Origin: JBCCCJ01 sp039029315
GTDB taxonomy: Bacteria; Bacteroidota; Bacteroidia; J057
Length of the DNA stretch: 33,962 bases
Direction: 5' to 3'
Assembly: GCA_039029315.1 (NCBI GenBank)
Contig: JBCCGK010000117.1
Span: forward strand, 1 to 33,962
A program made the translations under genes and the position numbers. Shown in pieces: positions 1 through 7,268 of this stretch (the first letter of the stretch is position 1; each line of letters begins with the position of its first letter). The notes beneath the pieces are model-generated. The model saw nothing but the letters and a program-made list of their open reading frames with translations. It searched no databases and was not told the origin of the DNA.

Positions 1-348
1 CACCAAATAAAATCCTGATTTTTTTATGAATTTGTCTTTATTTCGAAAATAAAACAATCCTAAGTTTGGTACAGCAGAACAGACAAGCATCCTGGCTTTG
101 TACTCATCACCTTTCCAAGCGATTCACTCCATGCTGCCCAATTCCCTTTTTTTCACTCCCCAGCCCGGACGTTCCACGAATGTCCTTTTGAATACCAGAC
201 CCCTACCTGTTGAGGAAGATTCTGTGACCTGATAGAGGATCGGAGGTATGCTCCATTTCTGTATTGTTGATCCAGTTCCCCAGAGCAATAATTGCCTGGG
301 AATCCTATCCCTTTGACCTTTTCTGCCTGATTTGCCCACCTTCTCTTG
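1..348. other. Non-coding stretch before first kinase gene
   Basis: No convincing gene is visible here on either strand. The short open frames overlap one another in all phases and none has a recognisable product. The first 60 bases are very AT-rich. A TAAGTTTG sequence at 61-68 is the only promoter-like string I could pick out, and it lies far from the next start codon. Confidence 0.5.
61..68 (+). promoter_or_regulatory. Weak candidate -7 promoter element
   Basis: TAAGTTTG matches the Bacteroidota sigma-70-type -7 consensus TAnnTTTG. A TTTG lies at 31-34, but the 26-base gap is longer than usual for a -33 element. It is about 280 bases from the kinase start, so this is only a candidate. Confidence 0.2.
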
Positions 349-1698
349 ATGCAATCACCTATGTTTATTTCTGCCAAATCATGTTGGTATTGTTGTCTGC
401 TTATTGGATGTTTTTTTTGTCCACGAACCTCCCTGCTACAAGGATCAAATGTTGATAACATCTACCAGGATTTCTCGCAAACTCAAAATGACCAAACCAA
501 AATAGCCGTTTGCCTCCAAATTGTGCAAAGCCTGAATATGCAGGGAGGCGTGCAGGATTCTGTGGTGAATTATTTGACCCTGGCGGCAGCATCGGCTCGT
601 GATCACTCTTCCAATAAGCAGCTAGATCAACCAGAAAATCCCTCTTTGCTGTCTCACCCTTTGCTTCTTCAAAATTCTCGTCAGCAAAGGAGAGAACAAG
701 CACAAGAATCTAGCTTGAAGGTCGGACATTTTTTGAGAAAAAACCTGTTGCATCCCCTCGCCCTTGCCTGCCTCTTCAGTCTGGCCGTCCTATACTTTTT
801 TTGTGGTCAACAAAGAGCCCATCAGGAACTCAGGCGCTTGAGTAAGGAGATGCAGGAGCAGCAATTCATATTCGAACAACACCAGCATGAGTTGGTTTCC
901 GCACAAGCGCAAGCCATTCAGGCTGAAAAGATGACCTCTCTCGGACAGATGGCTTCTGGAATTGCCCACCAAATCAAAAATCCTCTCAATTTTGTGAACA
1001 ATTTTGCCCATAATCTCTGCGAGCTGGCAACAGAGATTCAGGAAGAAATTCAGGGAATGAAGAGTGCCATGGAAGAACAGGCCTATCAAGATATTGCAGA
1101 TAAACTATACATGATGCAACATGGATCGGCCTTCATTGAAACAAATGGAAAGCGTGCTGATCAGATCGTGTCCAGCATGATGCAACACAATCGCACGACC
1201 GCAGCTGAACGGCGATTGGTGGATCTGAATCAATTGCTAACAGAGAGCGTGGAGAAGGCCTATCATCAATACCTTTCGCAGGGATGGCAAGAAGAGATCC
1301 AGTTCTTTCAATCATCAGATAGCTTTCTCCCGGCTGTCTCTGTCCAACCAAAGGAATTGTCTCAAGCGCTGGTCAATATCATCAACAATGCGTGTGAAGC
1401 GATTGGAGAACGAAGAGGGGAAAAAGCTTTTCTTCCAGCAATCCAGGTAGGAACGGAATTGGGGGAAGAAGAAATGATCATTCGTATCAAGGACAATGGC
1501 AAAGGAATTGGAGAAGATATTCAAAACAAATTGTTTGACCCCTTTTTCACGACCAAACCAACGGATCAAGGAAATATTGGTCTGGGCCTTTCAATTGCTT
1601 ATGATACAATTGTGCATGGACACCAGGGGAATATCGAGCTGCATAGTCAGCCTGGGGTTGGGACAGAATTCGTGATTCGACTTCCCTGGGAACAATAA
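349..1698 (+). CDS. Membrane sensor histidine kinase (short, TPR-less)
   Basis: About 449 residues. The start is uncertain: TTG 346, ATG 349 and ATG 361 are in frame and I prefer an ATG. The N-terminus is a short hydrophobic, Cys-rich stretch ending in LLIGC, which fits a lipoprotein signal or a membrane helix. An extracytoplasmic region of about 110 residues follows, then a clear membrane helix (about residues 133-155) and a coiled coil. The catalytic core has a HisKA H-box (IAHQIKNPLNF, His about 207), an N-box (NNACEAI), a G1 box (DNGKGIG), an F box (DPFFTTKP) and a G2 box (GLGLS). The residue after the phospho-acceptor His is Gln, where Glu is usual. The core is closely similar to the long TPR kinase at 4094-6835, so the two are paralogues. 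The sensor part is much shorter and has no visible TPRs. It probably passes phosphate to the receiver protein encoded next. Ligand unknown. Confidence 0.85.
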   Translation: MQSPMFISAKSCWYCCLLIGCFFCPRTSLLQGSNVDNIYQDFSQTQNDQTKIAVCLQIVQSLNMQGGVQDSVVNYLTLAAASARDHSSNKQLDQPENPSLLSHPLLLQNSRQQRREQAQESSLKVGHFLRKNLLHPLALACLFSLAVLYFFCGQQRAHQELRRLSKEMQEQQFIFEQHQHELVSAQAQAIQAEKMTSLGQMASGIAHQIKNPLNFVNNFAHNLCELATEIQEEIQGMKSAMEEQAYQDIADKLYMMQHGSAFIETNGKRADQIVSSMMQHNRTTAAERRLVDLNQLLTESVEKAYHQYLSQGWQEEIQFFQSSDSFLPAVSVQPKELSQALVNIINNACEAIGERRGEKAFLPAIQVGTELGEEEMIIRIKDNGKGIGEDIQNKLFDPFFTTKPTDQGNIGLGLSIAYDTIVHGHQGNIELHSQPGVGTEFVIRLPWEQ

Positions 1699-2059
1699 GG
1701 AATGCTTTCGGACAGATGATTCCATCTCTGACGATAGTTCATTGACAATCAAGGGTAGCGATCATGTCCTTCTTCCAGCGTGAAGCGATACATGTTGCGA
1801 ATCCTGAAATCTGAGACGATAGCCTTGGGAGCGAATACCATTGCTTCTTGCATGATGCCTTCCCCCATCCTCATCTGTATGCACGACCATCTAACATTTT
1901 CGGCCTGAACGGGAATCTTTTACCTTCAAAAGCATCAGTGGAACCCATGTCTTTTGGAAAATGAAATTTGTCCTTTTCTCAAATTTTCTTAAAATGAAAA
2001 CTGTTTAGGATTATGTAAATCATAAACACACATGAGTCCTGCTAAAAAGCCCCGAAAAT
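1699..2059. other. Intergenic region, possible minus-strand remnant
   Basis: A 361-base gap with no convincing gene. On the minus strand, bases 1749-1919 stay open for 57 codons including the stop, with protein-like composition, but there is no clear start or homologue. It may be a decayed gene end or chance. The right end is AT-rich and carries a small palindrome at 2011-2025, so the promoter of the downstream hybrid kinase is probably here. I could not find a clean TAnnTTTG. Confidence 0.4.
2011..2025. promoter_or_regulatory. Small palindrome upstream of hybrid kinase
   Basis: TTATG-taaat-CATAA is a perfect 5+5 inverted repeat with a 5-base spacer, ending 34 bases before the ATG of the hybrid kinase. 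It could be an operator or simply AT-rich chance. No second copy was noticed in the window. Confidence 0.25.
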
Positions 2060-4072
2060 ATGCCCACCAAAATCCTGGTTGTAGATGATGAACCGGCCAT
2101 GCAACAACTGATTCGCATGGGATTTCGCAAACCAATCAGAAAGAATGAATACGAATTCTTTTTTGCTCTAAATGGGAAAGAGGCCTTAGAGGTGCTGACA
2201 GCCACACCTGAAGTCGGAATTATTCTTTGTGATATCAATATGCCGGTCATGAATGGCCTGACCTTTTTGTCTCAGTTGAGAGAGTCTGCTGAGTTGCGAA
2301 AAGTCATCATGGTTACTGCTTACGGCAACATGGAGAATATCCGGGCTGCGATGAATGGTGGTGCCTTCGATTTTGTGAACAAACCAATTGACTTTCCTGA
2401 TTTACAAATAACCCTTGACAAGGCCATTGAGGCTCTCATCCAATTACAGGAAGCTGAACGCACCCGATCTCAGCTCCTTTCAGCAGAACAGGAATTGGTG
2501 CTGGCAGAACAAAAAGCCCGTCAATTGAGAGAGTTGGATCAGGTGAAATCTCGTTTTTTTACCAATATCTCTCATGAATTCCGAACCCCTCTAACTGTCA
2601 TTGACGGAATGGCTGACCAGTTGAGAGATGAACCCGAAAGGTGGGCCATTTCTGGAGGTGAGCTGATCAAGCGAAACAGTCAGCGATTGTTGCGTTTGGT
2701 AGGACAAATTCTGGACCTCCGAAAATTGGAAACCGGGAGTATGACTACCCAACTGATTCAAGCCAATGTCAGGGGATATTTGAAATATATCTTTATCTCC
2801 TTTCAATCCTTGGCAGAAAGTCGGGGCATCCGCTTGCAATTCGAGGCTGATGAACAGGAGATCTGGATGGATATCGACCCAGACAAACTGATGAGCATCG
2901 CCAGCAATCTGATTTCCAATGCCATCAAATACAGTGAGAAGGGGGCAGAAGTCCGAATGAAGCTGTCCAAAGAACAGGAAGTCCTACAGATTGTCGTCTC
3001 TGATACGGGCATCGGGATACAGGCAGAACAACTTCCCCATATCTTTGATCGCTTCTATCAGGCAGATGGAAGCAGCACCAGATTTGCAGAGGGTACTGGG
3101 GTTGGGCTGGCCTTGACACATGAGTTGATCCGCTTATTTGGTGGGACCATTGAGGTTGCTAGTGAGTGGGGAAAGGGAAGTCAATTCACTGTCCACTTGC
3201 CAATCAGAAGGCAGGCAACAGTGCAAGATCCTCTTCAGGCCATGTCCGACATTTGGGTAGACAAGAAAGAGGAAGGAGAAGAGGAGGTGGGAGTTTCGGT
3301 ACCCGAAGCAGAAGATCACCACCTTCCCAGTTTGCTATTGGTAGAAGACAATCCAGATATTATTCAGTATTTGATTGCTTGTGTAGGGGAGCGGTACCAA
3401 ATCCAGATTGCCAGGGATGGACAAGAAGGGATAGACAAAGCTCTGGAACTCATTCCAGATATCATTATCAGCGATGTGATGATGCCCAGAAAGGATGGGT
3501 TTGAGTTGTGCGAAAGCCTGAAGACGAACGAATCAACGAATCATATCCCCATTATTTTACTGACAGCCAAAGCAGATATTGATGCGAAACTGACAGGATT
3601 GGGGTTAGGTGCCGATGCGTATTTGACCAAGCCTTTTGAGAAAGCCGAACTGCTCATACGCCTCGAAAAGCTGGTTGAGTTGAGACGCAAGCTACAAAGT
3701 CGGTATCAATCTTTGGAGGCACCCAATCCTTCAGAGCATCCCATTATCCAAAAACAGGATGCCTTTATTGGGGCATTCAAGCAAATTGTGGAAAATCATC
3801 TGGATGATCCCATGTTCAAAGTACCAGACTTGTGCAAAGAGATCGGAATGAGTCGCCCCAGCCTTCATCGAAAGGTCAAAGCATTGACAGGCATGTCTAC
3901 CACACACTTTGTCCAGGAGATTCGGCTTCAGAAAGCTGGAATTCTCCTACAATCCACCGACTATAGCATTTCCGAAATTGCCTATATGACAGGATTCTCG
4001 ACACCAGCTTATTTCTCCAAATCATACAAATCCAAATATGGGGAGTCTCCTTCTGTCAAGAGGAAGGCTTAG
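2060..4072 (+). CDS. REC-HisKA-HATPase-REC-AraC hybrid regulator
   Basis: 670 residues, no signal peptide or membrane helix, so cytoplasmic. Domains in order: a receiver (about 3-125; phospho-acceptor Asp58 in CDINMP, Lys108 in NKP); a helical linker; HisKA (His172 in SHEFRTPL); HATPase (N-box SNLISNAIKYS near 282-292, G1 DTGIGI at 315, G2 GTGVGL at 345); a second receiver (about 424-540; Asp472 in SDVMMP, Lys524 in TKP); and an AraC-type double helix-turn-helix (about 585-666). The C-terminal half resembles Bacteroidota hybrid two-component systems. Here, though, the input is a receiver instead of a periplasmic sensor. Established roles of these domains imply a multistep relay ending in DNA binding. 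The likely donors are the flanking membrane kinases; this is inferred from position. The stop is followed 21 bases later by the TPR kinase, so the two are probably co-transcribed. Targets unknown. Confidence 0.93.
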   Translation: MPTKILVVDDEPAMQQLIRMGFRKPIRKNEYEFFFALNGKEALEVLTATPEVGIILCDINMPVMNGLTFLSQLRESAELRKVIMVTAYGNMENIRAAMNGGAFDFVNKPIDFPDLQITLDKAIEALIQLQEAERTRSQLLSAEQELVLAEQKARQLRELDQVKSRFFTNISHEFRTPLTVIDGMADQLRDEPERWAISGGELIKRNSQRLLRLVGQILDLRKLETGSMTTQLIQANVRGYLKYIFISFQSLAESRGIRLQFEADEQEIWMDIDPDKLMSIASNLISNAIKYSEKGAEVRMKLSKEQEVLQIVVSDTGIGIQAEQLPHIFDRFYQADGSSTRFAEGTGVGLALTHELIRLFGGTIEVASEWGKGSQFTVHLPIRRQATVQDPLQAMSDIWVDKKEEGEEEVGVSVPEAEDHHLPSLLLVEDNPDIIQYLIACVGERYQIQIARDGQEGIDKALELIPDIIISDVMMPRKDGFELCESLKTNESTNHIPIILLTAKADIDAKLTGLGLGADAYLTKPFEKAELLIRLEKLVELRRKLQSRYQSLEAPNPSEHPIIQKQDAFIGAFKQIVENHLDDPMFKVPDLCKEIGMSRPSLHRKVKALTGMSTTHFVQEIRLQKAGILLQSTDYSISEIAYMTGFSTPAYFSKSYKSKYGESPSVKRKA

Positions 4073-4093
4073 CCGACCTGATCTCATATTCTC

Positions 4094-6835
4094 ATGAAGC
4101 CTCACATCCCATTTTCTAGCCCAGCATTCTCCAAAAATGAGCTAATTTTTTTACTCATTTGTCTGAGCTTGTCTTTCTCATCTACGCTTCCGGCGCAATC
4201 CCTGCGTGATAGTCTGAAAGCTGTCTTAGCGACAAAGAATGGAGCTGACCGCATCCCTGTTTTATTGAAGTTATCGCAGGATTACTTCAATTTGCAACCT
4301 GATCAAGCCATTCTGTATGCAGAAGAGGCCAAAAAATTGCTAGAGGCAGATACTGATCCCAAACTGAGACGAGCAGCCTGGTATATGACAAATGAAGCTT
4401 ATGGGTGGGCCGGTGCATATGATTCTATGGCGATAAAGGCAATTCGTTTTCGGGAATTCTCATTGGAGATAGGTGATCCCATAGGAGTAGCTGAAGGCTA
4501 TTATCAAGAAGGATTTGCCAAATGGAAAAAAGGAGAGCTAGAGGCTAGCATTCCTGCTTTTCAGGAAGCGGAAAAACGATTCACAACACTTGAAAACTGG
4601 GAGAAACTCGGTGAGGCCCTTTGGAACATGGGATCTGTCTATTACCGCCAGGGGGACACAGAAACATGTCTCGAATACGATCACCGAGCCTTGGAAGCCT
4701 TTGAACGTTCAGGCAAACAAGTTCGAATTGCTGAGATCCTTAGCGCGATAGGGATTATCTATCATAGAGTCGGTAAAATGGAAGAAGCCCGTTCTTTCAA
4801 TGTTCGGGCCCTTGAGATTTCCGATAACATAGGAAATAAAGCCAAAAGTGCGAATATCCTGTCCGAAATTGCGAATTTACACGCTGATGCCGGAGAAGTT
4901 CCTCAAGCTTTTGCAGCCCTGGAAAGAGCCTTGAAGCTCCAGGAGGAAACTTCTGATACCTTGGGGATGGCTCGGACCCTATCGAATCTAGGCATCATGT
5001 ATTATCAGCAAGGGGATTTTGATCAAGCCCTTGAGATTACTACCCGATCGCTCCAGATCAGAGAAAAGGTACCGAATAAAAAGGCATTGGCTTTTACGAT
5101 GGGAAATATGGGATTGATTCACTCCAGCTTGGGGAATTTCTCTGAATCCCTTCAATATTATGCCCGGACCTTAGCCATCTTCGAAGAAATGGGAGAGGTC
5201 GGAATGCAGGCACATACCTTGGCCAATATGGGGGAAGTCCATTCGGAATGGGGAGATTTTCAGGAAGCCTTGACCTATTTCCAGCGTGCATTGCCTATAT
5301 GGGAACAAATGGGACATAAAGTAGGGCATGCTTCCTCTTTGTTGAATATCGGGATTTGTCTTCAGGAAGCAGGCGAGAATTCCAAAGCATTGGAAGCACT
5401 GAACCAAGGACTTGCACTGGCCCAGGAAATAGGGCATAAGCCGTTGATCGCGACCATTCTTGGGAATATGGGGATTCTCCAACGGCATATGGGGAAGCTG
5501 AAAATGTCTCAAGACCTTCATCAACAGGCGTTGAGTCTCCAAAGGGAATTAGCAGATAAGAATGGAATCTCAGAGGAGCTGTATAGGATCGGTTTGCTGT
5601 CTTTTGAGCAAAAAGAATATTCCGATGCCATCGCCTATACCGACACTGCTCTTCGCATGGCTGAGTCAATCGGTGCACTCACAATGGTTCGGGATATCCA
5701 GGAATCAAGAAGTATCATTTTTGAGGAAATAGGAGATTTCAAGCAAGCTTTTGAAGCGCACCAGGCATTCAAAACCGTCTATGATTCCTTGTTTACCACA
5801 GAAAGCAATTCTGTCATTGCCGAACTACAACAACAGTACAAAACCAAGGAGCAGCAACAACAGATCCAATTGCTGGAACAAGATCAGCAAATCAAACGAC
5901 AATGGCTGATTGGCTTAGTGGTAGGGCTGGGATTGCTGGCACTCATCATCGGTCTGGTGTACAACCGCTACCGCCTCAAAAATCAAGCACATCAGGCCCT
6001 TACTGAAGCACATGGTCAATTGAAACAAACCCAGGCCCAGCTCATTCAGTCCGAAAAGCTCGCCTCTCTGGGTCAATTGACCGCCGGGATTGCGCATGAG
6101 ATCAAGAATCCGCTGAATTTTGTGAATAACTTCGCCAAATTCTCCCTGGATCTGGCGACCGAGTTAGAAGAGAATCTGGGCAAATACTGGGACCAATTGA
6201 CCCAGGAGGATTCTGAACTGATCGGGGAAATACTGGGGGATCTCAAGCGCAATACCACTGAGATCAATCAACATGGACAGCGGGCAGACAGCATTGTTCG
6301 CAACATGATGGACCACGCAAGTGGAAGCCGAGGAGAGAGGCAGCCCTTTGATGTGAATCAATTGATTCAGGAAAGTAGCCATCTGGCCTATCAGGGCTTT
6401 GTGGCTGTTCATCAGGGATTTGAAGCACAAATCAAGACCAGTCTGGATGAGGCCTTGCCTCTTGCCCAGATCGTTCCCCAGGACATGTCTCGGGTTATCC
6501 TCAATTTGGTCAATAATGCTTGTGAGGCAATTTTGCAGAAACAAAAGCACGCTCCTCAGTCCTATGAAGCTGTTATGGAGCTATCGAGCAAGCATGTAGG
6601 ACAGTTCGTCGAGATCAAACTTCGCGACAATGGGATTGGATTCCCTGCCGACCTCCATGACAAGATGTTTGAGCCATTTTTTACAACCAAGCCTACTGGA
6701 CAAGGGAATACCGGATTAGGACTCTCGCTGAGCCATGACATTGTGGTTCAGCAACATCAGGGAACGATGGATATTCGTAGTCAAGAGGGAGAATGGACGG
6801 AAGTGGTGATCCATTTGCCGCTTAACAGGAGCTAA
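4094..6835 (+). CDS. TPR-repeat membrane sensor histidine kinase
   Basis: 913 residues. The N-terminal 34 or so residues form a signal peptide (hydrophobic run, then TLPAQS). Residues about 40-560 are tandem tetratricopeptide repeats with the usual alternating small and aromatic positions (for example LGNMGSVYYRQGD-like units). A polar, Gln-rich coiled coil precedes a single membrane helix at about 604-626. The cytoplasmic part has a second coiled coil, then HisKA with H-box IAHEIKNPLNF (His668), N-box NNACEAI (about 807), G1 DNGIGF (845) and a G2 GLGLS. The layout is a periplasmic TPR sensor, one membrane span and a kinase, common in Bacteroidota; such proteins lack their own receiver. The core is nearly a copy of that of the short kinase at 349-1698, but has the normal Glu after His. 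It starts 21 bases after the hybrid regulator, its likely partner. The signal sensed by the TPRs is unknown. Confidence 0.93.
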   Translation: MKPHIPFSSPAFSKNELIFLLICLSLSFSSTLPAQSLRDSLKAVLATKNGADRIPVLLKLSQDYFNLQPDQAILYAEEAKKLLEADTDPKLRRAAWYMTNEAYGWAGAYDSMAIKAIRFREFSLEIGDPIGVAEGYYQEGFAKWKKGELEASIPAFQEAEKRFTTLENWEKLGEALWNMGSVYYRQGDTETCLEYDHRALEAFERSGKQVRIAEILSAIGIIYHRVGKMEEARSFNVRALEISDNIGNKAKSANILSEIANLHADAGEVPQAFAALERALKLQEETSDTLGMARTLSNLGIMYYQQGDFDQALEITTRSLQIREKVPNKKALAFTMGNMGLIHSSLGNFSESLQYYARTLAIFEEMGEVGMQAHTLANMGEVHSEWGDFQEALTYFQRALPIWEQMGHKVGHASSLLNIGICLQEAGENSKALEALNQGLALAQEIGHKPLIATILGNMGILQRHMGKLKMSQDLHQQALSLQRELADKNGISEELYRIGLLSFEQKEYSDAIAYTDTALRMAESIGALTMVRDIQESRSIIFEEIGDFKQAFEAHQAFKTVYDSLFTTESNSVIAELQQQYKTKEQQQQIQLLEQDQQIKRQWLIGLVVGLGLLALIIGLVYNRYRLKNQAHQALTEAHGQLKQTQAQLIQSEKLASLGQLTAGIAHEIKNPLNFVNNFAKFSLDLATELEENLGKYWDQLTQEDSELIGEILGDLKRNTTEINQHGQRADSIVRNMMDHASGSRGERQPFDVNQLIQESSHLAYQGFVAVHQGFEAQIKTSLDEALPLAQIVPQDMSRVILNLVNNACEAILQKQKHAPQSYEAVMELSSKHVGQFVEIKLRDNGIGFPADLHDKMFEPFFTTKPTGQGNTGLGLSLSHDIVVQQHQGTMDIRSQEGEWTEVVIHLPLNRS

Positions 6836-6980
6836 AAATATTCGAAAGTTCAAATGAGGTTCCGCTTGATTGGTCTTGTAGACAGTTGGTTGGAGGTATG
6901 GGGCATGCGGTATAAGGCTAGGTGGTTAAGGGGGTGAGCCATCATCCTGAGAACCAAATGAAAGTGATTAAGGATCTATG

Positions 6981-7068
6981 TCAACATCCAGCCATTTACC
7001 CTCCTTCCAAGGTTCCATATGAAAGAGGACAAAGGACTACTTCAACACCCAGCCCTATACCCTATTTC
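6981..7068 (+). repeat. Imperfect 27-base direct repeat
   Basis: Two copies, at 6981-7007 and 7042-7068, agree at about 22 of 27 positions and both begin TCAACA(T/C)CCAGCC. The second copy runs into the ATACC-rich tract. It looks like drifting intergenic repeat DNA. No function is visible. Confidence 0.5.
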
Positions 7069-7105
7069 CTTATACCCTATACCTCATACCTCATACCTCC
7101 CTCAG
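7050..7105 (+). repeat. ATACCTC/ATACCCT simple repeat tract
   Basis: Pyrimidine-rich tract containing repeated ATACCCT and ATACCTC heptamers, including ATACCTC three times almost in a row near 7079-7099. In one frame it reads as repeated Ile-Pro-Tyr peptide, which explains the spurious open frame here. Confidence 0.6.
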
Positions 7106-7164
7106 CAGCCAGATTGTACCTAATTTCCTGCATCCCAAGCCCGAATACCCATCCCACCCTCCCC

Positions 7165-7231
7165 CTGAAACAATATTGTAAGACCTTGAGACAATAGCGA
7201 AACAGTCTTGGGAAAGAATGCTGTTGATTTG
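7165..7231 (+). promoter_or_regulatory. Paired 21-bp boxes plus -7-like element, fibre gene
   Basis: Box 1 starts at 7165 (CTGAAACAATATTGTAAGAC) and box 2 at 7186 (TTGAGACAATAGCGAAACAG), exactly 21 bases apart. TTGATTTG follows at 7224-7231, 38 bases after the start of box 2, and resembles the TAnnTTTG -7 element with one mismatch. The element ends 37 bases before the ATG of the first fibre gene. The same arrangement with identical spacing occurs at 11670-11736 and 13661-13727. Direct repeats of about 9 bases separated by about 12 are the binding pattern of LytTR-family activators. That link is inference. Confidence 0.65.
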
Positions 7232-7268
7232 ACCCATCGATCAATTCATGCATTAACAATCTCAAGAA

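Larger units (their letters stand above)
6836..7268. other. Intergenic region with imperfect repeats and promoter
   Basis: 433 bases without a credible gene. The one open frame (6922-7197) encodes low-complexity Pro/Tyr/Ile peptide made by repeats. The region contains an imperfect 27-base direct repeat (6981-7007 and 7042-7068), a run of ATACCTC/ATACCCT units (7050-7105), and the paired 21-bp boxes plus -7-like element (7165-7231) that probably drive the fibre gene. Confidence 0.6.

Noticed and set aside
7050..7105. CRISPR-like repeat array
   Set aside because: The units are only about seven bases, with no spacers; simple repeat drift explains it. No cas gene is present.
6922..7197. 91-codon open frame on the plus strand
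   Set aside because: Made of intergenic repeats (Ile-Pro-Tyr-rich peptide), overlaps the promoter boxes and has no recognisable domain.
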